Below, one piece after another: positions 31,328-39,783 of a DNA stretch of 64,000 nt. Position 1 is the first letter of the stretch. Each line of letters opens with the position of its first letter. This DNA is from Rouxiella chamberiensis (lineage in GTDB: Bacteria; Pseudomonadota; Gammaproteobacteria; Enterobacterales; Enterobacteriaceae): NCBI RefSeq assembly GCF_026967475.1, contig NZ_CP114058.1:682001-746000 (forward strand). The letters are read 5' to 3'. The notes under the pieces are model-generated. The model was not told the origin of the DNA and did no database searches. It saw only the letters and a program-made list of their open reading frames with translations. The translations under genes were made by a program, and so were the position numbers.

Positions 31328-32037
31328 ATGAATACGTTTAAAAAAACAGCAGTGGCGATGGCATTCTTACTGGCAAACGGTGCGGCGCATGCTGCACAGG
31401 CAGAGAAAATCAGCGACCCACTGAAATGGCCCGCACAGTGTGATGACGTCAAGTTCTCTGACAGCGACCTGAGCTTGGACAGATTGCCAGATATGGATCC
31501 GCAGAAGGCCAGCCCGGAGCAACTTGCCGCGATTAAAAAATAAGTGCTGGACCGCGCGGTTGTATTTTCGGGCCGTTTTCGGTGTTACTGAGAAGCCCGG
31601 AATTACTGACGCGTGTTCAGATGCTGGGTGAGCACGTGCGTTTCACTTCCGAATTGCCTAAACGCATCCGTGAGTTCGCCATTCTGATTGCCGGACGCGA
31701 AATGCAATCGCCCTACGAGTGGTATATCCATGAGCCGATTGCCTTACGCTCAGGGGTGACCCGTGAAACTGCCGATGCCCTGGCGGCACAGCGCAGACCT
31801 CCGCATATGACCCACGATGAAGCCATTACCTATCAGTTTGTCACCGAACTTCATAAAACACATATGGTGCAGGATGCCACCTATGACGCATTCAAAGTGC
31901 GTTTTGGAGAGTCAGGTGTGGTTGAGCTGACCGCACTGGACAGTTATTTCGGGCTGCTTGCCCAGGAACCTAACGTTGCACGCACGGCAGCACCGGAAAA
32001 TGTACAGCTTCCTTTCAACCCACCCTGGAAATCATAA
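31328..32037 (+). pseudogene. Exported carboxymuconolactone-decarboxylase-family protein, frameshifted
   Basis: The first frame starts with a classical signal peptide (MNTFKKTAVAMAFLLANGAAHAA, cleavage after AHA) and stops at 31543 after AAIKK. The next frame reads ISAGPRGCIFGPFSVLLRSPEL and continues to 32037 with the CMD-type region (FTSELPKRIREFAILIAGR). The A6 run at 31535-31540 would need A7. Repaired length about 236 residues. CMD-family proteins are usually cytoplasmic, so a secreted one suggests periplasmic processing or detoxification. The usual AhpD CxxC pair is not seen. Confidence 0.75.
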
Positions 32038-32046
32038 GGCTGCGCG

Positions 32047-32304
32047 ATGTCACTGACTATTACTGAAGAGTGTATCTACTGTGATATTTGCCGTCCGGCG
32101 TGCCCTAACAACGCGATTTCTGCAGGTGATGAATTTTATGTGATTAACCCGAACCTTTGCACGGAATGTGTGGGTCATTATGATGAACCACAATGCCAGC
32201 AAGTGTGTCCGGTGGAATGTATTCCGCTGTTACCCGAACTTGCCGAAAGCAAAGAAAAACTTTGGGAGAAATATACGCTAATCACTAGGTCGGTTGTCTC
32301 CTGA
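32047..32304 (+). CDS. 2[4Fe-4S] ferredoxin, YfhL-like
   Basis: 85 residues. The first cluster motif is CIYCDICRPACP (CxxCxxCxxxCP). The second is spread as CTECVGHYDEPQCQQVCP, with the long insert of the YfhL/Alvin-type ferredoxins. It is the last gene of the operon, 9 bp after the previous stop. It can supply electrons for the radical SAM enzymes or an oxygenase in the pathway. The frame is intact. Confidence 0.87.
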   Translation: MSLTITEECIYCDICRPACPNNAISAGDEFYVINPNLCTECVGHYDEPQCQQVCPVECIPLLPELAESKEKLWEKYTLITRSVVS

Positions 32305-32432
32305 TATAGGCGTCCTGACAAAAAATACGCCGAGGCACAATGCCAGTCAATTAAGCCTGACTGACTTTTTTTATCCAATATCTGTGCTTTCCCGGCAAGA
32401 AAAATTAGCGTAAAGGGGGAGGTAAAAGCAAA

Positions 32433-32462
32433 AAGCCCGCTCAAGTTTCCTTGAGCGGGCTT
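32433..32462 (-). terminator. Terminator of the first tRNA-Asn gene
   Basis: A 13-bp stem AAGCCCGCTCAAG / CTTGAGCGGGCTT with loop TTTC lies 10 bp beyond the 3' end of tRNA-Asn on the minus strand, followed by a T-rich run in the direction of transcription. The same hairpin is carried in both att-like repeats. Confidence 0.85.
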
Positions 32463-32471
32463 CTCTAAATT

Positions 32472-32547
32472 TGGCTCCTCTGACTGGACTCGAACCAGTG
32501 ACATACGGATTAACAGTCCGCCGTTCTACCGACTGAACTACAGAGGA
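32472..32547 (-). tRNA. tRNA-Asn (anticodon GTT), integration target of the islands
   Basis: The minus strand encodes a complete 76-nt cloverleaf beginning TCCTCTGTAGTTCAG and ending in an encoded CCA, with anticodon GTT in CGGACTGTTAATCCG. It matches enterobacterial tRNA-Asn. Its last 16 nt and terminator recur at 18457-18516 and 24-81, which identifies it as the attachment target used by the elements to its left. Confidence 0.97.
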
Positions 32548-32723
32548 ATCGTGTGAACGAGGCGAATAGTAATGTCAGTCGGTGCCCTTGTCAAAGAGAT
32601 ATCTGCAATTCGATTCCATTTGCCGAATAACTGCTCAAATCATTGAATTTTCAATCAGTTGAGGTCACTAATTAATCGCTGGCGGCAAAATTATACGCGC
32701 GATCATCTCTTTGCCTTAAGCCG

Positions 32724-33377
32724 CTAGCGGCAGACCTTTCCATCGGCCATCACCAGTGTAATTTCGCCACGCCAGAACTCGGCGAGAAAGACCTGATCAA
32801 GATCATTCACCTTCAATCCGTCGAGTTTGGCCTTGAGCCAGCTTTCATCCTTGCCGATGGCATCCAGTTCAGAGAGTCGAATTCTGCCATCTTTAATCAG
32901 AATCACCGACGGCAGTTCAGCGCCTTCACAGATGGCCGTAATTTGGCCTCCCGGTTCGATTTGGGCATATTTGAGATTCTGGAAGGAGTGAATGCCCTGT
33001 GTGTGCAACTGCGAAGCCACATTGAGAATATCAATCTTGTTTCTACGCTTGAGAATATTCTCCATGATGAATTTCCCGTCTTTCACGATGGGAATAGGGT
33101 TTCCAATGGCAAAATTGCGGAACATAAAGAAACGCTTACTGATGGAATTCAACAGCGAAATGAGTAATACGCCAATTACCAGCACGATAACGTATTGATA
33201 AAGAGGAATGACGTCGTTGTAAATTACGCCGCCAATGATGCCGCCAAGCACAAAGTTGCCGATAAAATCCACAGGGGTCATTTGCGAGAGCTGTGTCTTG
33301 CCTGAAAAGTTCAGGTGGGAAATGACTATCAAAAATCCAATCACGAATTTCGCGAGGACTAAAAGGTAATACTCCAT
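32724..33377 (-). CDS. DUF421 (YetF-like) membrane protein
   Basis: 217 residues. The N-terminal 80 residues form about three membrane helices (FVIGFLIVISHLNFSG, IGNFVLGGIIGGVIY, YVIVLVIGVLLISLL). A soluble C-terminal domain of the DUF421/YetF type follows, with the conserved GNPIPIVKDGKF and a C-terminal beta-rich part. Such proteins form membrane assemblies of unclear function, possibly linked to stress. It lies alone on the minus strand between two tRNA-Asn genes, divergent from the amidohydrolase at 33459. Confidence 0.85.
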   Translation of the reverse strand: MEYYLLVLAKFVIGFLIVISHLNFSGKTQLSQMTPVDFIGNFVLGGIIGGVIYNDVIPLYQYVIVLVIGVLLISLLNSISKRFFMFRNFAIGNPIPIVKDGKFIMENILKRRNKIDILNVASQLHTQGIHSFQNLKYAQIEPGGQITAICEGAELPSVILIKDGRIRLSELDAIGKDESWLKAKLDGLKVNDLDQVFLAEFWRGEITLVMADGKVCR

Positions 33378-33458
33378 TTATTTTACGCTCCAAAATAAAG
33401 AAACTATAACATAGTTAGTTAAACTCAGACCGAGTTCAACCGATAAGGAAACCCTCGC

Positions 33459-34880
33459 ATGAGTGCTTATACCGGCGTCAATCGCCGTAAATTGTTCAAG
33501 CTTGGCGCGGCATTAGGGCTGGGTATGACGTTACGCGCCGAGGCCGACCGCAAGACGGCACAAGTGCAGCGAATTCAAAATCAAACGCATCTGCTTATTA
33601 AAAATGCCACCTTGATAACCCTTGATCCCAAGCTGGGGGACATGACCGACGCCGATATCGAAGTGCAAGACGGCATGATTGTCGCGGTGGGCAAAAACCT
33701 GGCAGCGGAAGGTGCGTACGTTATCGAAGGCAGTGGCAAGATTGTGATTCCGGGGCTGGTGGATTCTCACTGGCATTTGTGGAACAGTTTTCTGCGCAAT
33801 AGCGCACCGACGCCGCAGGGCGAAACCTTCTTTAAATCCCAACTTAAAAGCAGCCTCCAATTTACGCCTGAACTGGCCGCGCTTGGGGTTAAAATTGGGC
33901 TGGCCGAAGCGGCTAACTCGGGTATCACCACCGTTAATAACTGGGCGCATAATATTCGCCAGCCGTCGTTTGCCGATGCAGAGTTGGAGGCGATGCTCGA
34001 CAGCGGTCTGCGCACCCGACTCTGGTACGGCTACGCTCAGGATTTGCCGGCGACCGCGCCGATGGATTTCAAAGATATTCAACGGATACAGTCCAGGCTT
34101 TCGACCGATAAAGGGGCGCGGGTGAGTCTTGGTATGGCAATTCGCGGGCCAGAACGGACCGGGGCGGAAATCTGGGTGCCGGAATTTGCCTTTGCCAAAC
34201 AGCAGGGGCTTCCGATTTCGACCCACATTGCGGTCACGCCCGAGATGCAGCAGAAGAGGGCGATACAGCAATTGGCACAGCGCGATTTACTGAATTCCTC
34301 TGTGCAGCTGGTTCATGCAACCCATGCGAATGCGGAAGATGTTCGCGCGATTGCGCAAAGCGGCGCGTCTGTCTGCTTTACGCCAATCAGCGAAATGCGC
34401 GTTGGCTACGGATTGGCACCGGTATCCGCCATGCATCGGGCCGGTATTCCGCTGGGGTTAGGCATTGATACGCTGGTGCTCGCGGGCAATGCGAATCCCT
34501 ATATGATAATGCAGCTAACGTTGAATCTGGCGACAGGCGTCACCGGCGACGAATTGGCGTTGACGGCGCGCGACGTGCTGTTCTGGTCTACACAGGGCGG
34601 GGCGAATACGATGGGACTTGGCGATGAGATAGGCTCGCTGACACCGGGCAAACGCGCCGATCTGGTTCTTGTCGACACCCGATATCTTGGCATGCAGCCA
34701 ATCATCGATCCTGTTGTGTCGGTAGTGCAGTCAACGACGTCCGCCAACGTGCATACCGTGATTGCCAACGGTAAAATCATCAAACAGGACGGCAAGTTAC
34801 TGGCTATCGACAAGGCCGCATTGGCGGTAGCCGCGCAGCGTGGCTATTTAAAAATCATGATGAAAGTCGGGCAGGCCTGA
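33459..34880 (+). CDS. Tat-exported amidohydrolase-family protein
   Basis: 473 residues. The N-terminus has a twin-arginine signal (NRRKLFKLGAALGLG). A metal-dependent amidohydrolase barrel follows: the metal motif appears as DSHWH, not the commoner HxH, then THIA, VHATH and GLGIDTL. The C-terminal TPGKRADLVLVD is typical of the TrzA/AtzA cytosine-deaminase-like branch. With His replaced by Ser-His-Trp-His spacing it still keeps candidate metal ligands. It should hydrolyse an amide or deaminate a cyclic compound in the periplasm; the substrate is unknown. Confidence 0.85.
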   Translation: MSAYTGVNRRKLFKLGAALGLGMTLRAEADRKTAQVQRIQNQTHLLIKNATLITLDPKLGDMTDADIEVQDGMIVAVGKNLAAEGAYVIEGSGKIVIPGLVDSHWHLWNSFLRNSAPTPQGETFFKSQLKSSLQFTPELAALGVKIGLAEAANSGITTVNNWAHNIRQPSFADAELEAMLDSGLRTRLWYGYAQDLPATAPMDFKDIQRIQSRLSTDKGARVSLGMAIRGPERTGAEIWVPEFAFAKQQGLPISTHIAVTPEMQQKRAIQQLAQRDLLNSSVQLVHATHANAEDVRAIAQSGASVCFTPISEMRVGYGLAPVSAMHRAGIPLGLGIDTLVLAGNANPYMIMQLTLNLATGVTGDELALTARDVLFWSTQGGANTMGLGDEIGSLTPGKRADLVLVDTRYLGMQPIIDPVVSVVQSTTSANVHTVIANGKIIKQDGKLLAIDKAALAVAAQRGYLKIMMKVGQA

Positions 34881-35073
34881 AGAGAGAGCGAAGGGTAAGG
34901 CAAAATTTTATTTCAGTCTCACTAGGCAGTATGCCTGAACCCTCAGGTTGCCGTTAAACAAGCAAGTGCACTTGGCTTGATAAAATTCAACCTGCCAAAG
35001 AGGGGGCCTGGAGCCGTATCAAACCGAAGACAACGGGAATCAAGAAGGGAACAACCAATTGATAGAAAGCAAA

Positions 35074-35103
35074 AAGCCCGCTCAAATTTCCTTAAGCGGG
35101 CTT
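35074..35103 (-). terminator. Terminator of the second tRNA-Asn gene
   Basis: Same position and near-same sequence as the hairpin behind the first tRNA-Asn, but with one mismatch in the stem (CTCAAA against TTAAGC). It lies about 8 bp beyond the tRNA 3' end. Confidence 0.8.
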
Positions 35104-35111
35104 CTCTAATA

Positions 35112-35187
35112 TGGCTCCTCTGACTGGACTCGAACCAGTGACATACGGATTAACAGTCCGCCGTTCTACCGACTGAACTACAGAGGA
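35112..35187 (-). tRNA. tRNA-Asn (anticodon GTT), second copy
   Basis: The 76-nt mature sequence is identical to the copy at 32472-32547, including the encoded CCA. Flanks are similar for only about 20 bp on the 5' side and at the terminator. This copy has no att-like repeat or island on its 3' side beyond the 2.5-kb segment shared with the first copy, so it could be an unoccupied target. Confidence 0.97.
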
Positions 35188-35336
35188 ATCGTGTGAACGG
35201 GGCGAATACTAACGGGGTGAGCCGAGCTTGTCAAAGGGGTTTCTTCACAAATCCGTTCGAGTGATGAAGAAACCGGCAATACCCTGCGTAATCACCCAAA
35301 AAAGACGCGATTCGAGGAAAAATGGCGCAGTGGCCG

Positions 35337-35895
35337 TTATCCCTGAATACGTTTGGCCCACGAGGAAATTTCATCACCGCTGCCGATATCTGGCTGCACC
35401 AGCCCATTGATCATAAAGGTAGGCGACACGTGAATACCGTTTTGACGGGAATATTTGCAGTGCCACTTGATGACGTTCTGCAACTCCGCACGGGCAAAAG
35501 CTTCGCGTGCATTGACACCGCTGTAGCTTTCAAGGCGATTGAGAATATCGTTTGGCGTTGCGTCCATATTGGGGCCGGAGCTATGGTCGGTAAATTCGAA
35601 CTCTTCACGATGGTCGGCGACCGCTTTCAGCACGGCTTTGGCTGCGTCCTTGCCTTCCGGCAGGGTGGATGCCGCAAGAATATAGCGCACAATGACGCCC
35701 GAAAACATGTGCCAGGGCTGCGATTGCAGATGAATTTTCAGCGTCATGTTGTCTTCGCCCACTTCTTCCAGCAGCGCATCAAACTTGTTGAATGCGCGTA
35801 CCGAGAACCGGACAGGTCGGCTCAAGAAAAACTTCAAATACGTCTTTTCCACGGCCCCATACCAGCGGGTCGGCCTGCAATGGTTTCTCAGACAT
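35337..35895 (-). pseudogene. DsbA-family thioredoxin-like protein, 5' frameshift
   Basis: The natural start is ATG 35895 (MSEKPLQADPLVWGRGKD), but that frame soon ends. The rest (SVRAFNKFDALLEEVGED... ISSWAKRIQG) lies in the next frame, joined if one G is removed from CCGGTTC near 35833-35838. Repaired length is about 185 residues. The active-site segment then reads EPTCPFS, a thioredoxin-fold site with a single cysteine instead of CxxC, and the cis-Pro region is VSPTFMING. No signal peptide is seen, so it is probably a cytoplasmic DsbA-like/peroxiredoxin-type protein. Function unassigned. Confidence 0.7.
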
Positions 35896-36021
35896 CTCTA
35901 TATCCTCAATTTTAAGGGGAAATCAGTAAAATATCATATCAACCATCTTGGCAAATCCTGAAGGACAGCACCAGTCAAAGCGGGCATTAGACCCGCTGTT
36001 TTACGTTAATAAAAGTTACGT

Positions 36022-37148
36022 TTATAAGACCTTGAGCGCACGTTGGGCGAGTTCGGTGAAATAATCCACGGCGGTTCCAATAAGCGCTTCGTCAGGTTGG
36101 AACGAAGGGTGATGTAACCCGAATTCGCTGGCGCTGCCGATACTGACAAAGGCACCCGGCACGTGATGCAGATAAAAGGCGAAGTCTTCGCCCCCATTTG
36201 CGGTGTCGCAACTTCGGTGTGATAACCCTGTTCGGCCGCAATCTCGAGCGCAAATTCGGCCCATTTTGGGGTATTGATCAAGGCAGGGGGACCAGCCTGC
36301 CAGTCAAGTGTGGCGGTGGCCCCGAAACCGGTGGCAACTCCGTTGATAAGTGCCTGGATTCGCGGCGCTATGGTACGGCGTATTTCATCATTGTGCGTGC
36401 GAACCGTCCCTTCAAGCTCCACGGTCTGCGGCAGCACGTTCCAGGTATTACCGGCGGTAAAGCGCGTGACGCTGACAACCACGGACTCCTGCGAACTGTA
36501 AACACGACTGGCCAGCGTTTGCAGCGTAGTCACGATTTGACTGCCTATCACGACCGAATCGATACCTTCGTGAGGCCGCGCCGCGTGTGCGCCTTTGCCG
36601 TTGATATGAATAGTGAAACGGTCAACATTGGCATACAGTGCGCCGCCCCGCGTTTTTAGGGTGCCGACAGGCAGGTCCGGCGCATTGTGCATACCGAAAA
36701 TCGCCTGTACTCCTTCGAGTGCTCCGGCATCGATCAAGGCTTGCGCCCCATCAAATGTCTCTTCTGCGGGCTGAAACAGGATGCGCACGCGGCCTTTCAA
36801 CGTGTTTTCCAGCGCCTTTAACCGATAAGCCACGCCCAGCATTACCGACGTATGGAGGTCATGCCCGCAGGCATGCATGACACCGGTATTTTGCGAAGCG
36901 AAGGGGAGTTGGGTTGCCTCGGTTATGGGCAGCGCATCGATATCGGCGCGCAGCGCAATGAGCGGCTCGCCTTCACCTATTTCGACCACCACGCCGGTTT
37001 TCAGCGCCAGCGGCAAGATTTTGATGCTGGCCTGAGTCAGCCAGTCGGTAATACGCGCGGTTGTGGCGAATTCGTGATTGGAAAGCTCGGGGTGTTGATG
37101 CAATTCGCGTCGCCAGTCAACAAGCTGTTCGATAAATGAGTCCGTCAT
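36022..37148 (-). pseudogene. M20-family amidohydrolase (HipO/IAA-amino-acid-hydrolase type), frameshifted
   Basis: Start ATG 37148 (MTDSFIEQLVDWRRELHQHPELSN) with GAGGATG upstream. Metal motifs ADIDALPI, HACGHDLH and QPAEE are all present, so this is an M20D zinc/manganese peptidase acting on N-acyl amino acids or short peptides. A G5 run at about 36197-36202 where G6 is needed switches the frame. The correct C-terminus (GEDFAFYLHHVPGAFVSIGS... ALKVL) ends at 36022. Repaired length is about 375 residues. It is divergent from a close paralogue at 37433. Confidence 0.85.
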
Positions 37149-37432
37149 CGCATCCTCGGATTTTTTGGCCGTCTTCGGCCAGACGCAGGGCTGGGCGGCG
37201 TGCCGAAAAGGCAGCGTCACCGCGACAGCGAAAAGCAATATCATCCGAAGTTGGCAGCGGCAGGTGAACCAACAATTTGCACTAAGCTTTGCCGAATTTA
37301 AGCTAATCCTATTGCCATATTTATCATTCCCTTGCGCGGAAATGTTGTTTTACTCGTCGTCATTCTCCCGTCACTATCCTTGATAAAGGAATGGAGGATC
37401 CTGCTTCGTTCACCCTGATTCGGAGGAAACGC

Positions 37433-38590
37433 ATGAGCGACCCATTTGCCGCGCAGCTTATCGAGTGGCGCAGAACATTACACACCTGGCCCGAACTCTC
37501 CAATCAGGAGCAGGCGACCACCGCCCGCATTCGCGCGTGGCTGGAAGAGGCGAAAATTCGTATTCTGGATTATCCGCTCGCGACGGGCGTGGTGGCTGAA
37601 ATCGGTGAGGGCGATACCCTGATTGCACTGCGTGCGGACATCGATGCCTTACCCATCACCGAAGCAACTCGATTACCTTTTGCCTCGCAAAATGCCGGGG
37701 TCATGCATGCGTGTGGCCACGACATTCATACGTCGGTTATCCTTGGCGCGGCGCTGCAACTCAAGGCGCGCGAAACCGCGTTGGCGGGGAAGGTGCGGCT
37801 GTTGTTTCAACCGGGTGAAGAGAACTGTACCGGGGCCAGACAGTTGATAAAAGCCGGAGCGTTGGACGGCGTGCAGGCGATTTTTGGCATGCACAATGAA
37901 CCCGGCCTGCCGACCGGCACCTTTGCGACCCGAGGCGGCGCGTTCTATGCCAATGCCGATCGTTTCATCGTTCGCATTCATGGCAAGGGCGCGCACGCCG
38001 CGCATCCTGAGCAGGGCAATGACACTATCGTCCTGACCAGTCAGGTCATACAGGCTTTACAGGCGCTTACCAGCCGCAGCTTCAACACGCTGGACAGTCT
38101 GGTACTGAGCATTACGCGCATCGATGCGGGAACCACGTGGAATGTCCTGCCGGAAGAGGTGATGTTTGGTGGCACGCTGCGTACCCATGATGTCAAGGTT
38201 CGCGAGCAGGTTCAGTCGCGGGTGAATCATCTGGTGAAAACGCTGGTCGAAGCCAGCGGTGCCACGGCTGAAGTCAGCTGGACAGCGGGTCCGCCGGTGC
38301 TGATTAATGATGAAAACTGGGCACAGTTTAGCGCCGAGGTGGCACGCGACAGTGGCTACACGGTGCAGACTGCCGACCTGCACCTCGGCGGAGAAGACTT
38401 TGCCATCTATTTACAGCAGGTTCCGGGTGCCTTTGTCAGTATCGGCAGTGCCAGCGAGTTCGGGTTGCATCACGAAGGGTTCAACCCAGACGAAGCGCTT
38501 ATCGCCCCTGCTGCACACTATTTTTCTCGCCTTGCCGAACGCGCGCTGACGCAGTTGTACTCGCAGACACGAGAAGAAACCCCGGCGTAA
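37433..38590 (+). CDS. M20-family amidohydrolase, paralogue of the divergent neighbour
   Basis: 385 residues, intact. The start at ATG 37433 has CGGAGGAAA just upstream. Metal-site motifs are ADIDALPI, HACGHDIHTS, QPGEENCTGA and HLGGEDF, the full M20D set. Long stretches match the gene at 36022-37148 (WRRxLHxxPELSN, FVSIGSASEFGLHH), showing a duplication with inverted orientation. Near an RpiR gene and the ddp dipeptide operon, both may release amino acids from peptides or acyl amino acids; this is a contextual inference. Confidence 0.9.
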   Translation: MSDPFAAQLIEWRRTLHTWPELSNQEQATTARIRAWLEEAKIRILDYPLATGVVAEIGEGDTLIALRADIDALPITEATRLPFASQNAGVMHACGHDIHTSVILGAALQLKARETALAGKVRLLFQPGEENCTGARQLIKAGALDGVQAIFGMHNEPGLPTGTFATRGGAFYANADRFIVRIHGKGAHAAHPEQGNDTIVLTSQVIQALQALTSRSFNTLDSLVLSITRIDAGTTWNVLPEEVMFGGTLRTHDVKVREQVQSRVNHLVKTLVEASGATAEVSWTAGPPVLINDENWAQFSAEVARDSGYTVQTADLHLGGEDFAIYLQQVPGAFVSIGSASEFGLHHEGFNPDEALIAPAAHYFSRLAERALTQLYSQTREETPA

Positions 38591-38602
38591 CGCTTCTTTG
38601 TT

Positions 38603-38680
38603 GCTCTCTGCCGTAGCTCACCTGGCAGAGAGCCTTGCACCGGCATCGTGAAAGGGATGCTTGTTTAATGTGCATCCCTT
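38603..38680. terminator. Two hairpins after the M20 gene
   Basis: Hairpin 1: GCTCTCTGCC (38603-38612) pairs with GGCAGAGAGC (38624-38633). Hairpin 2: AAGGGATGC (38652-38660) pairs with GCATCCCTT (38672-38680). Neither has a long T-run, so termination is likely for the first and uncertain for the second, which may instead be a protein site upstream of the sigma-54 promoter. Confidence 0.5.
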
Positions 38681-38803
38681 AATACAATGCCCACGTTTTC
38701 CTCACGCGCACTCCTCCTCCTCAAAAATTTTTCCCTGAATTATTCCTGATATTTTCCTGATATTTCTTTCATTTAAGCCCTTTTATTCGTGCGGCTATTG
38801 TTT

Positions 38804-38819
38804 TGGCATGCCGGTTGCT
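38804..38819 (+). promoter_or_regulatory. Probable sigma-54 promoter of the rpiR-ddp operon
   Basis: TGGCATGCCGGTTGCT matches the sigma-54 -24/-12 pattern TGGCAC-N5-TTGCW at all but one consensus position, with exactly 10 bp between GG and GC. It lies 53 bp before the rpiR start. The ddp operon of Escherichia coli is known to be controlled by nitrogen through NtrC and sigma-54, so a site here makes biological sense. I could not find a clear pair of NtrC enhancer sites. Confidence 0.65.
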
Positions 38820-38872
38820 TTGTTAATCAACTAACAGGATGAGGTTCGCTGATAACAAAACAACAGGGGCAC

Positions 38873-39748
38873 ATGACAGACAATCGAGATGTGATCGCAC
38901 AAATTCAGGGCTCTTTTGCCGGCCAAACGCCGACGGGTAAGCGTATCGCGAGCTTTCTGCTGGCGAATCTGGCGCAGATCCCCTTCGAGACGGCCGACAG
39001 CATTGCCCGCAGCGCTGCGACCAGCGGAATCTCGGTTGGCCGCTACCTGCGCAGTCTGGGCTATCGCAATCTGGATGATTTCAAGCAAACGCTACGCCAG
39101 CAAGGCAGCGGAGCGTTGCATCAACCCTGGGTGGTGACTGACCGGCTTGGCGCATATCGCCAGCGCAGTCAGCAACCGCAGCAGCAGAAATTCGAGCAGG
39201 GATTGACGCTGGAGCTAGAGGCTATCCGGCATGTCTATCAGTTGACGCAGGGTGACAGCTTTGCCCGTGTCAGCCGGGGTCTGGCCGAAGCCGATGCCGT
39301 GTTTATTCTCGGCATTCAATCGGTACGCGGCATTGCCAATGCATTCTCCAGCAATCTGGAATATTTGCGCCCGCAGGTCTATTTCGCCGACGGGCAATCG
39401 GGCACTTATGTCGAATCACTCAACTCCGAGTTCACCGCTCCTTATCTGGTGGTTACGGACACGCGTGCCTACTCGGTCACCGCGCAGAAATACTGCAAGG
39501 CCGCTTGTGACCGGGGCCTGCGAGTGGCGCTGATTACCGATATCTACTGCCCGTGGGCGCACGATTATCCCGTAGACCTGTTGCAGGTGAAAAACGATAC
39601 GGGGCAATTCTGGGACTCGATGGCCCCGTTGAGTTGCCTGTTCAACCTGTTGTGTTCGGCCGTGCTCGAACTGCGTGGCGACGAGGTGGAGCAGCGCCTT
39701 GCCACCAACCGGCTGTTACAGAAAGAGTTCGGACAATTCGAATCCTAG
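38873..39748 (+). CDS. RpiR/MurR-family regulator (HTH + SIS domains)
   Basis: 291 residues. The N-terminal HTH_6 domain (about residues 5-80) reads TGKRIASFLL ... SGISVGRYLRSLGYRNLDDFK. A C-terminal SIS sugar/ligand-binding domain (about 120-265) includes ADAVFILGIQSVRGIA. It lies 35 bp before ddpX on the same strand and behind a sigma-54-like promoter, so it probably tunes the ddp genes in response to a ligand. The E. coli ddp operon lacks an adjacent RpiR gene, so this is a local addition. It starts 8 bp after a run with weak ribosome-site match (CAGGGGCAC). Confidence 0.85.
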   Translation: MTDNRDVIAQIQGSFAGQTPTGKRIASFLLANLAQIPFETADSIARSAATSGISVGRYLRSLGYRNLDDFKQTLRQQGSGALHQPWVVTDRLGAYRQRSQQPQQQKFEQGLTLELEAIRHVYQLTQGDSFARVSRGLAEADAVFILGIQSVRGIANAFSSNLEYLRPQVYFADGQSGTYVESLNSEFTAPYLVVTDTRAYSVTAQKYCKAACDRGLRVALITDIYCPWAHDYPVDLLQVKNDTGQFWDSMAPLSCLFNLLCSAVLELRGDEVEQRLATNRLLQKEFGQFES

Positions 39749-39783
39749 AGATCATTTTTTATTTAACAGGGTAGCAAGATCAG

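Noticed and set aside
32548..35111. Third island between the two tRNA-Asn copies
   Set aside because: The DUF421 and amidohydrolase genes have no mobile genes with them and both tRNAs are complete with their own terminators. A plain tRNA duplication with intervening genes fits as well.
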